64,000 bases of DNA, from positions 1-64,000 of the forward strand of contig JAVJRN010000029.1 in the NCBI GenBank assembly GCA_040218415.1, in the 5' to 3' direction. Below are positions 52,117 to 62,400 of the stretch, piece by piece. The first letter of the stretch is position 1. Every line of letters starts with the position of its first letter. Under the pieces are notes generated by a model. It saw nothing but the letters and a program-made list of their open reading frames with translations, made no database searches and had not been told where the DNA came from. A program made the translations under genes and the position numbers. The DNA comes from JAVJRN01 sp040218415. GTDB lineage: Bacteria; Bacteroidota; Bacteroidia; Cytophagales; Cyclobacteriaceae.

Positions 52117-52701
52117 TTATTTACCACTGGTGAGTTTATAATTAATACCAATTTCTAAAGCAAAATAGGTTACTCCATTTGGGTAGTTTGGTAACGCATA
52201 CATTATCTGAGGCTTGATGTATACGCCCATTGGTATCGAGTACTTAACACTCAAATCTTTCCCAAAAGCAACGAAGCAGGTCGTTAGGAAATAGTTATTT
52301 CCTTCAGTAGTTCTTTTAATTTCGTTTGCAGTATTAACCTCATATACATTAGGAATAAATGTTCTCATGTAACCAACTCCCAATCCAACACTCCTAAAGT
52401 TCCCTTTTTGATTCTTTCGAGAATACCTTAATTCAGGTAAAGCAAAAACTCCTGTTTGGTAATCCTGATGGAAGTAGAACCCGATATTAGAGCTTAAAAT
52501 AATACTTTTTGAAATTGTTTGTTGAGTTGATTTTTTCTTGTTTCCATCCCAACTTTTAAGCTCATAGTCTAAGCCGATTTTTAAACCAGGGTGCGTAATA
52601 GTTTCACCAAAATAAGAGACTGAAATAGCGGTTGGCTTTTTGATTTGAGCACTTATTTCTGTGGTAGTAATCAATATGAGCAAGGCGGTTAAATATTGCA
52701 T
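52117..52701 (-). CDS. Small secreted, outer-membrane-like protein
   Basis: 194 residues. A signal peptide (MQYLTALLILITTTEISAQ) precedes alternating beta strands (TAISVSYFGETITHPGLKIG, SVGLGVGYMRTF, VTYFALEIGINYKL), as in an eight-stranded outer-membrane barrel. No named family. It lies between the two hydrolase paralogues with 1-8 bp gaps, so it is part of their operon. Confidence 0.6.
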   Translation of the reverse strand: MQYLTALLILITTTEISAQIKKPTAISVSYFGETITHPGLKIGLDYELKSWDGNKKKSTQQTISKSIILSSNIGFYFHQDYQTGVFALPELRYSRKNQKGNFRSVGLGVGYMRTFIPNVYEVNTANEIKRTTEGNNYFLTTCFVAFGKDLSVKYSIPMGVYIKPQIMYALPNYPNGVTYFALEIGINYKLTSGK

Positions 52702-52709
52702 AAGGTCAA

Positions 52710-53762
52710 TTATTTGATATAGTTGATTATTAGGTTCATAAATTCTTCAGGCTGATGATTGAAAGATTCGTGACCTGCATTTTCTATTATTTCTAATTTT
52801 TTTGAAGAAGAAGAAATGTTATTGAAAACATAATTCATTTCTTCAGGTGGACACACATCATCATATCGACCTGTAATCAATAAAATATCTTGATCGATTC
52901 CTGATAGTTTATCAGTTAGGTTGAAAGAAGCCATATCCATAATTAATTTCCAGCGTATATCATCAATGATACCTTCATTTAAAAATGCTGTAATTGGATT
53001 GTAGGGTGATGAAAACAGTACATTAAAGTAATTTTTAAAAGAGAGGGATTTTTCTGAATAATACTTGTACACGAGTTGGTCTATATAATGATTCCATTGA
53101 ATTTTATCTGCAACAGTCTCAATTTTCGGGCGTGTGGATAGCCAAGAAAGTACCCCGTCCCATTCTTCTACATTTTTATCTTTAGAAATTTCTAAAATGG
53201 CGGTATTTCGTAGAAATCCCCTTCTAAATTCCCATCGCAAAGTATCGCCATCAGAAGTGCCTGGCCCGTTGACAGAAATATATTTGTTTGGAATCCCATC
53301 AGTAGGATGAGCAAGCATATAACGATAGGTTAATCGCCCACCAAAACTATGGCCCATCATTATTATTTCTGCATTGTAAGCGGTACTTAAAAAAGATGCA
53401 ATATGATGAAGGTCATCTACATAAGTTTTTACAGAGATCTGTTCTAATTTGAAATTCCCTTGGCGATTTCCTGTACCCCTTTGGTCATAATAAGCTACAG
53501 CATATTCTTTCTCCAATGTTTTTTTCCATCCTGGATAATCGATTTCTGCAAAGTCTAGCGTATTGCTACCAGGCCCACCTTGGACGAATAAGATTATTTT
53601 GCCACTTGCGGTATTGCCTCTTACTCTTATTGGAATTAAATATTCTTCATTTTTTAGATGAAACAACTCATCTGTTGAAGGACTTGTTAAAAAATCTTCC
53701 TCTTTACAAGAAGTAAATACTATACTTGAAAGTAGAAGAGTAATAATAAAATTGATTTTCAT
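52710..53762 (-). CDS. Exported alpha/beta hydrolase (S33 aminopeptidase-like) 2, lipoprotein
   Basis: 350 residues from the ATG at 53762; the longer ORF overlaps the upstream gene. The lipobox is VFTSC. Motifs are LFVQGGPGSNTLDFA, AYYDQRGTGNR, GHSFGG nucleophile, GRYDDVCPPEE acid and AGHESF His. The DQRG motif is that of proline iminopeptidases. A paralogue of 51081-52115 in the same operon. The anchored lipoprotein form suggests a periplasm- or surface-facing peptidase. Confidence 0.7.
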   Translation of the reverse strand: MKINFIITLLLSSIVFTSCKEEDFLTSPSTDELFHLKNEEYLIPIRVRGNTASGKIILFVQGGPGSNTLDFAEIDYPGWKKTLEKEYAVAYYDQRGTGNRQGNFKLEQISVKTYVDDLHHIASFLSTAYNAEIIMMGHSFGGRLTYRYMLAHPTDGIPNKYISVNGPGTSDGDTLRWEFRRGFLRNTAILEISKDKNVEEWDGVLSWLSTRPKIETVADKIQWNHYIDQLVYKYYSEKSLSFKNYFNVLFSSPYNPITAFLNEGIIDDIRWKLIMDMASFNLTDKLSGIDQDILLITGRYDDVCPPEEMNYVFNNISSSSKKLEIIENAGHESFNHQPEEFMNLIINYIK

Positions 53763-53766
53763 TGAT

Positions 53767-55050
53767 TTAAGAATTTGATTTTTTCTTAGCGTCCCGAATA
53801 TTCCACCACCGATTAGGATAAAAAACAAACTGAATGAAATTGAATTCGAATTGGTCTACTCTTGACGTCTTGCCTTGAAAATCATTGATCTGCTGATATG
53901 GGTAATAGCGAAGATTGGTTCGTAGCACCCATGTTTCTAAAGGAGAGGGTACGATATCCCAACCGAAAATTACACCAGGCGAAAGTATGCTGGTTCTTGC
54001 GGTTTCTCCTTGCTGAATATCATCCACGAACATTCCTGCTGCCCATCGTTCTATACCCAGGCTAACTCCAATAAATGGCACAAAACCATTGTAGTCCCAA
54101 ACAAACTTTATTGCCTCCAAAGCCAGTGACTTCCTACGGACGACATGCTCCAATTCATAACTTACGGAATTGGAGCTATAGGTACGATAGGTGAGTCCCA
54201 GATGAAATTTGTGTCGGTGAAAGAAATATCCAAGACCGTATTCCATGTTGATACTTCCTTTGTGTTTTGGCAAGGAGGTAAACTCTTCAGAAAAAGTAGG
54301 GGACTTGAGGAAATAGGAACCATTTGAGGCAATTCCGATCGAAATACTATTGAGTTTCCCTGCGCCCAGTAGTTTTTCTTCCAGAGCTTTTGTCTTACCC
54401 GATAATTTTGGCTTTTCATTGCTCAATGTAAAATCAAATACTCGCGCCACCCCAAGGGATAAGTAAGCGCGCGGTAACCGATACAAATGCTTTTCTTGTA
54501 TGGAACCGTAAAACGTCCGCTCATTTCGAGGTAATACCATCAGCTCAGTATTGAGTTGCCAGCCTTTGTAGGAATAGGAAAGCCCCGCAAGGATAGACGA
54601 AGTAATAAAGCCTTCCGCTCTCACTTCCTGTGCCGCATTCTCTAAGGATATCTTCATTGTGTTAAAAGATAAGCCTGTAAATGGTCGCAATTTACCGTCC
54701 ATTAAGCGCCAAGGGTAATAGCGCGCGCTGAGGTCTGCCCCACTGCTGAATCTAACTTTTCCACCTTGGGCCAAGCTTGTGTTACCAAAAGTGGCAAGGG
54801 GAAAGTTGATGTTAAAATCTAACTTCCCCCAAAAGTGCAAGCCACCAATGGTAAATCTTGGGATGACTGTTGGTTGGAATTCGTACTCTTGATTTTGAAA
54901 AATAATGCTTCCCGACGCAGGGATAATTTGCGTGTTGAACCCAACATAAGTTTGAGCAAAGCGATGCTGGGTTTTGGTTTCAGCATAAACCTGACCTAGT
55001 AGTTGTATGCAGCTAAAGGCTAAAATAAGTGTTGTAAGTGTTCTCGTCAT
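53767..55050 (-). CDS. Outer-membrane beta-barrel-like protein
   Basis: 427 residues from the ATG at 55050 (the ORF start at 55077 is TTG). The signal peptide is TLILAFSCIQLLGQV. About 14-16 amphipathic strands are visible (TYVGFNTQIIP, LDFNINFPLATFG, FTGLSFNTMKIS, SILAGLSYSYKGWQL, HLGLTYRTYS). The final strand QFEFNFIQFVFYP ends in aromatics. No named family. First gene of the operon running to 48797, preceded by the LytTR regulator. Confidence 0.65.
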   Translation of the reverse strand: MTRTLTTLILAFSCIQLLGQVYAETKTQHRFAQTYVGFNTQIIPASGSIIFQNQEYEFQPTVIPRFTIGGLHFWGKLDFNINFPLATFGNTSLAQGGKVRFSSGADLSARYYPWRLMDGKLRPFTGLSFNTMKISLENAAQEVRAEGFITSSILAGLSYSYKGWQLNTELMVLPRNERTFYGSIQEKHLYRLPRAYLSLGVARVFDFTLSNEKPKLSGKTKALEEKLLGAGKLNSISIGIASNGSYFLKSPTFSEEFTSLPKHKGSINMEYGLGYFFHRHKFHLGLTYRTYSSNSVSYELEHVVRRKSLALEAIKFVWDYNGFVPFIGVSLGIERWAAGMFVDDIQQGETARTSILSPGVIFGWDIVPSPLETWVLRTNLRYYPYQQINDFQGKTSRVDQFEFNFIQFVFYPNRWWNIRDAKKKSNS

Positions 55051-55163
55051 ACCCTCCCAGATTTTTTGGAATGGCAAACTTGATTTATACCGCCAGCTTT
55101 TTCAGAGTTAGCAGATCATTTTGGTTTGAACTGGACAATAGTGGTGTGAATGGGTGGGTTATC

Positions 55164-56027
55164 CTACAGCGATTTAAGGAATATCGTAAGTTCATTGGAT
55201 TTGGAACGAGAGACAGGCAAGTGATCACCAGTCGCATGTACCACCAATTCATAATTTCGTGCATTCCCCTCTACACGTTCGATTTGCTTGCCATTGATAA
55301 CATAGCTTTTATGCGCATGAAAAAACAAGCTAGCTGGGAGTGTTTCCAGAAGCTCTTTTAATCGATTCCGAATTAGTTTTTTTTGTACTTCATTTCTTTG
55401 ATTTAGATAAAAAACGTTCACATAGTTTCCATCAGCTTTTAAGTAAAGAATTTTATCCCATGCGATCTGGAGTTCTATCTTTCCATTTTCTGCTTCAAAG
55501 AGTACATGATCTATGGTCTCTTGTGCTTCAAGAGGGGCAGTCTTCACTTGATTCAGCTTTTTGGTCAGCTCCATGGCTTGCTTCGCGCTCTGCTTTTGAA
55601 AACTGTATTGTTCATACAGTACAAGAATAGTAATTGGAACGGCGCTTAGTAATGTGGTATAGAGAACAACGAGCTTGAATATAGTTCGTGGACTTCCACT
55701 ACTCAGATCGAAGAATACAAAACAGCAGAAAATAAGTAGGCAAATGGTAGTTACTACCGATAAGAAGAGAACGATCTCTTTACCCACAGTCCATTGGTCT
55801 TCCCTCATCCAATCAGGCAGTAGTTTTCTGGCCACTGCAACTACTGCTACGATGGCAAGTGAACTTAACAAACCAAGCCCCAATCCGAAAAATAAACGAT
55901 GGCCTGTTGTGAGTTCTCGGAAACCAAATGGCGCAAAAATGGAAATGATCAGAAAAGTGACAATGCCGGGAATTACTACACTTTTGTAGTTGAATATAAA
56001 TGGGTGAGGCTTTATAAAAGTTAGCAT
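55164..56027 (-). CDS. Membrane-bound LytTR-type regulator
   Basis: 287 residues. Four TM helices (about 15-33, 45-65, 84-108, 118-138), a coiled linker, then a C-terminal LytTR DNA-binding domain (about 185-285: AWDKILYLKADGNYVNVFYL, LKELLETLPASLFFHAHKSY, VINGKQIERVEG). It lacks a receiver domain, so it is a one-component membrane transcription factor. It lies 113 bp upstream of the hydrolase/OMP operon and most probably controls it. Confidence 0.8.
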   Translation of the reverse strand: MLTFIKPHPFIFNYKSVVIPGIVTFLIISIFAPFGFRELTTGHRLFFGLGLGLLSSLAIVAVVAVARKLLPDWMREDQWTVGKEIVLFLSVVTTICLLIFCCFVFFDLSSGSPRTIFKLVVLYTTLLSAVPITILVLYEQYSFQKQSAKQAMELTKKLNQVKTAPLEAQETIDHVLFEAENGKIELQIAWDKILYLKADGNYVNVFYLNQRNEVQKKLIRNRLKELLETLPASLFFHAHKSYVINGKQIERVEGNARNYELVVHATGDHLPVSRSKSNELTIFLKSL

Positions 56028-56261
56028 TGCTAATTCAGATTTTTGGTAACGGCGGAATACTCATAAATGGGATTAGAAAGCACTAATCATTACTCTCATA
56101 CGGAACCACGCCTAAATTTAAATTTACGGGTATCTAACTAAAAACACATTGGAAATACGCTTTTCATAGAAAAGTGCCAAAGTGAGGTTTTTATGCTTCG
56201 ACAAAGTTTTTGAAGTCACCACGCATCAAATGCCATGTTTATAAAATATCAAACTTACTGG

Positions 56262-57215
56262 TCAAACATTCATTTCCTCAAAAAAATATTCGGCCCTCAG
56301 CTCCATCCATGAAAATGGTTTATTTCTAAGTGAAAATCCTAGGTGTCCGCCCGTCTTTGGATATTCCAAACGTACCATTTTGAAGGTATTTTCGGGAAAG
56401 CTTTTTGCGCCAAGCAATGGATCATTTTGTGCATTTACAATAAGGAGAGGTGTTTTAACTGTTGGTAAAAACTTGGCACTGGAGTTTTGTTCGTGGTACT
56501 CCCTCATGTTATCATATCCATGCAGTTTGAGGGTCTGCCACTCATGCAGTTGATCAAGCGTACTTGCTTTTTCGACCATTTCAAGATCAAAAAGTTCAGG
56601 AAATGTTTCCGCCTTTCTGGCTATTTTTCTTTTCCATTTTTTCAGAAAGCCATATCCATAAAGCCAACTAAAGCCTCTAAACAAGCGATCTGAAGTCTCC
56701 CTCAGGTCAAGCGGAACGGAAAATACCGTTGCAGATGTCACCTTTTCCTTATGCTTCATGCCTTCACTTCCCAGATAGTTGACTGCCGTAGCGCCACCCA
56801 TAGAGTAGCCTAAAAGGTTTAGCTGCCGATAGTTTCCATTTTGAAGGCCATAGCCGATTGCCTCGTCCAAGTCCTGAGTGTCCCCAATATGATAAAATCT
56901 CGGCAGACGATTCATCTCTTTGCTGCAGCTTCTAAAATGCCACATCAAGATGTCAAAGCCTTTTTGGTGAAAATACTTGGCTGCTCTTTCTACAAAATAA
57001 TCTCTTGAGTTGCCTTCAAAAGCATGTGAGATTACAATGAGCTTGTCCGAACCATTTCTGAGCCAATCTACATCGAGAAAATCGCCATCATCAAGCTCAA
57101 TTCTTTCGCGCTCATAGTCAACACTGTAGATTTTGTATGTTTTGTATGGGATGATAGATTCCAGATGTCCATTAAAAAGATACCAGGGACGTTTATTATA
57201 TTTCTCTACAGTCAT
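56262..57215 (-). CDS. YheT/EMB8-family alpha/beta hydrolase
   Basis: 317 residues, no signal peptide. Family signature GHLESIIPY, ANG-type DGDFLDVDWLR, LMWHFRSCSKEMNRLPRFYH, GDTQDLDEAIGY, nucleophile GYSMGGATAVNYL, acid NAQNDPLLG and GGHLGF. Cytosolic hydrolase of unknown substrate. It is transcribed divergently from the secreted-protein gene with only 37 bp between starts. Confidence 0.8.
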   Translation of the reverse strand: MTVEKYNKRPWYLFNGHLESIIPYKTYKIYSVDYERERIELDDGDFLDVDWLRNGSDKLIVISHAFEGNSRDYFVERAAKYFHQKGFDILMWHFRSCSKEMNRLPRFYHIGDTQDLDEAIGYGLQNGNYRQLNLLGYSMGGATAVNYLGSEGMKHKEKVTSATVFSVPLDLRETSDRLFRGFSWLYGYGFLKKWKRKIARKAETFPELFDLEMVEKASTLDQLHEWQTLKLHGYDNMREYHEQNSSAKFLPTVKTPLLIVNAQNDPLLGAKSFPENTFKMVRLEYPKTGGHLGFSLRNKPFSWMELRAEYFFEEMNV

Positions 57216-57252
57216 TTACAAAAACTCTGTTTTTTTCTCATATTTGGGCAAA

Positions 57253-58410
57253 ATGAAGTACTTACTCGTTACTATTCTTTTTGCCACGCTTACTACCAAA
57301 GCCCTTAGCCAGTACGATACGGCTCAAGTCGCCAAGCTAGTTAAGAAGGTGTATTCCATGCAAGTAGTCGAAGACAATTTCTATGATAGCGGCTTATTTC
57401 CCACGCAGCGCATCTGGAAGGGTCGTGTGATGGAGGACAATACTTTCTTTTATACGGCGAGCATGATTTATATTTTGAAGCAATTGCAGCCCAAGCTCAG
57501 CGAGGAAAGTGCAAGCAAAGCGGAGCTAATCACTTCAAGAGCTCTGGCCAATGTTTCCAAATATGCCAATAGAAAAGGGGAGGCATCCTTTAATTTTTGG
57601 CAAACCGATCCTGACATTCCGCACCCAAACGGCAAAGCAAAATATCAAAAAGCAAAGCATGGGCTGCCAGACGATTTGGATGACAGTTCGATCATTGCTT
57701 CCGTTTTGCAAAACGATAGCATTAGCGCGCAAGTACGGGATAAAATGTCGGCATACGCCGAAAGTCATAACCATGAGCATTTCAGGAATGTCCCCAAGGG
57801 ATATGAAAATACGCAAGCCTATCGCACTTGGTTTGCTGATAAGTGGAAACAAGACGTGGATTTTGTGGTATTGTGCAACATCTTATTATTCGTTTTTGAA
57901 AATGACTTTGAGCTCAATAAGTATGATCGGGCGAGCATCGATTTCATCAAAGAAGTGGTCACGAGAAGAGATCATCTGACGCGTTCGAAGGAACTTTCCC
58001 CGTATTATGGGTGCTCTGCTGTGATGCTGTATCATTTGGCCCGCACCATAAGTGAGGATAGGCTTGGTGTGATGCAGTCTGTGAAATCACAAACGATTGC
58101 AGATTTGAATAGTCTTCTAGCGACAACTCAAAATCAATATGAGCGAATGATGATCTACACCTCATTATATCGACTGGGAGCAAACCCGACAATCAATATC
58201 TCTGAAAAAGAAATAGCTGGAAGCAACGATGATTTTTATTTTTTTTACGCTACAGCGGCCAATCTTTCACTTCCTCAGTACAAGTTATGGATCATTAAGA
58301 CTTTGCACTTGGTTCCAAATATGTATTGGAAATCGGAGGCATTTAATCACATGATTTTATTGGAATTTTTAGTGAGCACAGGTTATTCCTTAAAAACTGA
58401 TTTTCTTTGA
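57253..58410 (+). CDS. Secreted all-helical hypothetical protein
   Basis: 386 residues from the ATG at 57253; the ORF start at 57133 is inside the divergent gene. The signal peptide is MKYLLVTILFATLTTKALSQ. The mature body is helical with repeated hydrophobic helices, compatible with an alpha/alpha toroid (SFNFWQTDPDIPHPNGKAKY, GLPDDLDDSSIIASVL, LSPYYGCSAVMLYHLARTIS). DDLDD is an acidic cluster. It precedes the UbiA-type gene by 22 bp, so a role in prenyl or isoprenoid metabolism is possible but unproven. Confidence 0.6.
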   Translation: MKYLLVTILFATLTTKALSQYDTAQVAKLVKKVYSMQVVEDNFYDSGLFPTQRIWKGRVMEDNTFFYTASMIYILKQLQPKLSEESASKAELITSRALANVSKYANRKGEASFNFWQTDPDIPHPNGKAKYQKAKHGLPDDLDDSSIIASVLQNDSISAQVRDKMSAYAESHNHEHFRNVPKGYENTQAYRTWFADKWKQDVDFVVLCNILLFVFENDFELNKYDRASIDFIKEVVTRRDHLTRSKELSPYYGCSAVMLYHLARTISEDRLGVMQSVKSQTIADLNSLLATTQNQYERMMIYTSLYRLGANPTINISEKEIAGSNDDFYFFYATAANLSLPQYKLWIIKTLHLVPNMYWKSEAFNHMILLEFLVSTGYSLKTDFL

Positions 58411-58432
58411 GCTACCACCATTTCCCTTTCAA

Positions 58433-59266
58433 GTGAGCCGCTTTTTCAAGATGCTTTTTCATATTTTTTATTCCATCCGGCCATCGGCTTGTGTAATGGT
58501 GAGCATATTCACGGTGGCGGCTTTTCGACCTGAGGCTACCGAGATCGAAACGGCCATCTTGTTGTTCGTAGATGCATTTGCTGGGGCGGCCTTTTGCTTT
58601 CTTATTAATGATGTCTTTGACCGAGAGAAGGATAGACTCAATCAAAAGTCTCGACCAATTGCGACGGGCGCACTGACTGTGAGGTTTGCTATTGTGGCCA
58701 TTGGTTTTTTTATGCTGACTTATTTGATCGTTTCTTTCCTGCTGGGTATGGTGGTGTTTGTGCTTGCCATTATTTCGCTGGTGCTCTTTACGCTTTACTC
58801 GCCTGTCAATAACCGTGGAGGGTTTATTGCCAATATACTTGTAGCCATTTGTGCCTCAGGATCGGTGTGGGGAGTGGCTATTGTCAGGGATTATGAGCCG
58901 ACCCTATTTTACCTGTCCTTGCTCATCTTTTTTATGATTTTGATTCGGGAGATTCTCCTCGATTGGCTGGATATTTCAGGAGATAAGGCCATAGGGAAGA
59001 CTTCCATACCAATCCTATTCGGTGCGAAGAAAACGGCTTGGTTTGTTGCCCTTCTATTAATGATCAATACAGTTCTCGTTTGCTCCGCGCCATTTATGGT
59101 GTCTATTAGCATGCTTTCATTGATTGCACTGATACTAGCCATCGTCATTACTTGGGTTGCTATCCTTTTCCTATTTAAAAACCTGTCCGAAAGGATGATC
59201 TTGTTCAACATCCGCTTCAGTCACGTGACCTTTGTGTTTATGGTTATAGCCATCTTGTGGAGATGA
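58433..59266 (+). CDS. UbiA-family prenyltransferase
   Basis: 277 residues, about eight TM helices. It has the Mg-diphosphate motifs of the family: NDVFDREKDRLNQKSRPIAT (first aspartate motif NDxxDxxxD) and DWLDISGDKAIGKTSIP (second). It transfers a prenyl chain to an aromatic or other acceptor at the membrane; quinone, heme or lipid biosynthesis cannot be separated by motifs. It lies 22 bp after the secreted helical protein. A strong terminator follows. Confidence 0.8.
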   Translation: MSRFFKMLFHIFYSIRPSACVMVSIFTVAAFRPEATEIETAILLFVDAFAGAAFCFLINDVFDREKDRLNQKSRPIATGALTVRFAIVAIGFFMLTYLIVSFLLGMVVFVLAIISLVLFTLYSPVNNRGGFIANILVAICASGSVWGVAIVRDYEPTLFYLSLLIFFMILIREILLDWLDISGDKAIGKTSIPILFGAKKTAWFVALLLMINTVLVCSAPFMVSISMLSLIALILAIVITWVAILFLFKNLSERMILFNIRFSHVTFVFMVIAILWR

Positions 59267-59286
59267 TTGATTGAGTGGAATTACTA

Positions 59287-59324
59287 CAAAAAAACGGACG
59301 CCTAATCGAGCGTCCGTTTTGATT
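59287..59324. terminator. Bidirectional terminator
   Basis: Perfect 11-bp stem AAAACGGACGC / GCGTCCGTTTT around loop CTAATCGA, between convergent genes (58433-59266 + and 59428-62694 -). It shares stem and trailing TTTTGATTCATGAC with the terminator at 46617. Confidence 0.8.
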
Positions 59325-59427
59325 CATGACATGAACTTCATGTGGTGATTGCTTAAATAATGTCTTTAAATCATCAGAACCAATAAAATCTATGGTTTTC
59401 TAAAATGACTCCATATTCCAAAGCTCT

Positions 59428-62400
59428 TTAATTTTTGTCCCACCCTGCTGGTCGTTTCCATCTTATGGGTGCTGCTGGCTCTGGTTTTAATTGAAATTCT
59501 TGGGTTTTCAATAGCTCCATTGCCTCTTTTACTCCGCGCTCCAGTTGTGGGTCTCTCCCTTCAAGCAAGGCTTTTGGTTCTTGGATAACCTCAATGTCTG
59601 GTGCAACTCCTTCGCCTTCTACGGCCCAGTTACCCTCTGTGTCATAAAATCCGCCTCGTGGTGCAACCATTCGTCCACCATCGATAAATCTCGGCGTATC
59701 CCAAGTTCCAACCAGTCCGCCCCAAGTTTTCGTGCCTACCAGTGGGCCAATGTCTTTGAACTTAAACATATAAGGAAGGAGGTCACCGCCCGATCCAGCG
59801 CGCTCATTGATCAACATCACTTTTGGTCCATATAAGCCAGCCATCGGTGTGGTCCATGGTCGGTTATCATTGGCTTTACTGTTGAAGTAGCCCATCACTT
59901 CCCGTGTCAAAATATCGATCATATAATCAGCGGCTGACCCCCCGCCGTTGTTTCTTTCATCGAGAATGACTCCTTTTTTATCTTGCTGTGCAAAGTAATA
60001 TCGATTGAAATTGGAGAATCCACCCCCTCCAGTGTTAGGAATATAGACGTAGGCCAATTTCCCACCAGAGAGCTCACTTACTTTCTGGCGATTGCCTTCC
60101 ACCCAGTCAACGCTTCGGAGCTGGTTTTCACTACTGACAGGCTCCACCATCAAGTCTTTGCCACCCATTGCAGGTATTGTATTTACAGTTAGACGAGTCG
60201 CTCTACCCGCAGTTTGTGCGAGCAAATCATAAATATTGTCTTTTGCAGTAAGAGGCTTTCCGTTGATGGATGTGATATAATCGCCTACTTTCACGCTGAG
60301 TCCCGGAACTGCTAGTGGCCCGGTAAGGTCAGGATTCCAGTTTTCGCCAGTATAAATTTTTTCAATTCGGTAAAAGCCATTTTCTAAGCGAAAATCGGCA
60401 CCCAGTAAACCTACCGGCACTCGCTCTACATCCGGAAGATCACCACCTGAAACGTAGCTATGTCCAACGGCTATTTCGCCACTCATAATGTCGACAACAT
60501 AGTTGAGATCGGTACGATGACGCACATGACTTATCCAAGGCGCATACCATGCGTACACTTGATCCCAAGGCGCTCCGTGGGTATTGTTTACATACAAAAA
60601 GTCTCTCATGTATCTCCAGCCTTCTTTGAAAATTTGGACGTATTCGGCTTGTGGGTCTACTTTTATTTTGGCCGATGTATTGATTTTATCATCAGCCGAT
60701 GGCTCTTTTGAAGTATCTGTGATGCTCCATGTACTTCCTTTGCGGTGTAATATGGCTTTACCATTGCTTGAGGCAAGCGCCTGATTGATGCCATCCGCAA
60801 AAGGTTTTGCTTTCATTTTTTCAAGGTCATATTTGTGTATTTTCACGCCGCTCTCATTCGGAATAGACTCGGCGACAAATACGGTATTTTCAGGGCCCGT
60901 TACTAATCCAGAATAGCTTCTGTTGGGCATATTCAAGGCGACAATTCTCTCTGTCAGCCCAATTGGATCAATGGTAATCTTCATGGCTTCCGCTTCCTTG
61001 TCATCGTCTTTCTTAGTCTTCTTGCCTTTCTTGTCTTTTTCTTCTGCTGCTTCCTCAGGTTTTTCAGCCTCCTCTTCATCACTTTTTACAATGGTGGGAG
61101 AGGGTGTTTCTTTCGACAAAATCAAGCAATACAAACTACTTGTCGTTTGCGGATCGTAAGAACTCATGTCGAGCCAGCCAGTATTGAGCCCGTAGTTGGT
61201 GCTTGCAAGAAAGTACAGATATTTCCCACTTTGATCCCAGACGGGACTGGTTGCATCAGCCATGCCATCGGTAAGTTGCATGGTTTGCCCAGTGTTAACA
61301 TTATAAACGAACACCGCTTTGAAATGACTTTCCAACTGGCGCACATAAGTAATCCACTGGCTGTCTGGCGACCAAACCGGATTCATGGCTCTATTTGGAT
61401 GTGCATATCTGTCAGTCGCTGCTTTGGTGACGGCCTTGGTTGCCAGATTGATTACCCAGATATTGTAATCAGTATCCGTGTAGGCGATGTATTTTCCATC
61501 CGGTGACCAGTCGGGCTGGAAATAGAAGGTAGGATTTTTCAGTTCAAAACTTTTTGGATTATCACCATATTGATCGGCCACTACCAATTGATATTCTCCA
61601 CTGGCATCACTAAACCAGGCGACTTGATCTCCTTTCGGCGACCAGATCGGATATCTATCAGCTACTCCTGGCGAATTGGTGAGGTTTCTCCAGCTACCTT
61701 CCTCTTTAGGAAAGGAGATGATTTCGCCTCGGTACTCGAAAATGGCTCTTTTTCCGTTTGGTGATAAGTTAGGATTTGTCAGATTTTGACCTGAAACGTC
61801 TTCCCATCTTGGGCGGGCAAAGTTCATGTCACCTGCCACATTGATCTCTAACTGAGTGGTCTGGCCAGAAGCCGGATCGAGTAAATGCAAATAACTTCCC
61901 ATTTCATACACAATAGCCTCTTTGGAAGCATCCATCGATTTGATGTCAAAAGTCTTGTGAAAAGTAACTTGCTTCTCCTGCTGGGTAGCAGGATCAAATG
62001 ACCAAATATTGGCGATATAATCTCGCTCCGAGATATAGTAAACTTTACCATCAAACCAAACAGGGCTCACGTGTCTTTCTTTGTCGGCTTGGGGAGTGCG
62101 TATAAGGTCTTTCGTTTCCATATTCACAATCCAAATGGGCATGGCTTGTCCACCACGGTAGTTTCTCCACTCCGGATCCCAATAGGTAATTGGCTCGTAG
62201 GCTACATGCTTTCCATCTGGAGAAAGTTCACCACTCGCAATTCTTGGAATATCGAATTTCACTGGGAGCCCTCCGTCCATACCAATGGTGTACCATTGAT
62301 TGAGCCGTGTAGGGCGAGCTTCCCGAGCAGATCTAAAAATGACTTCACCTTTTGGCGTCCAACCTTGCACTACATCTGCGCCGGGATGAAAACTGAGCCG

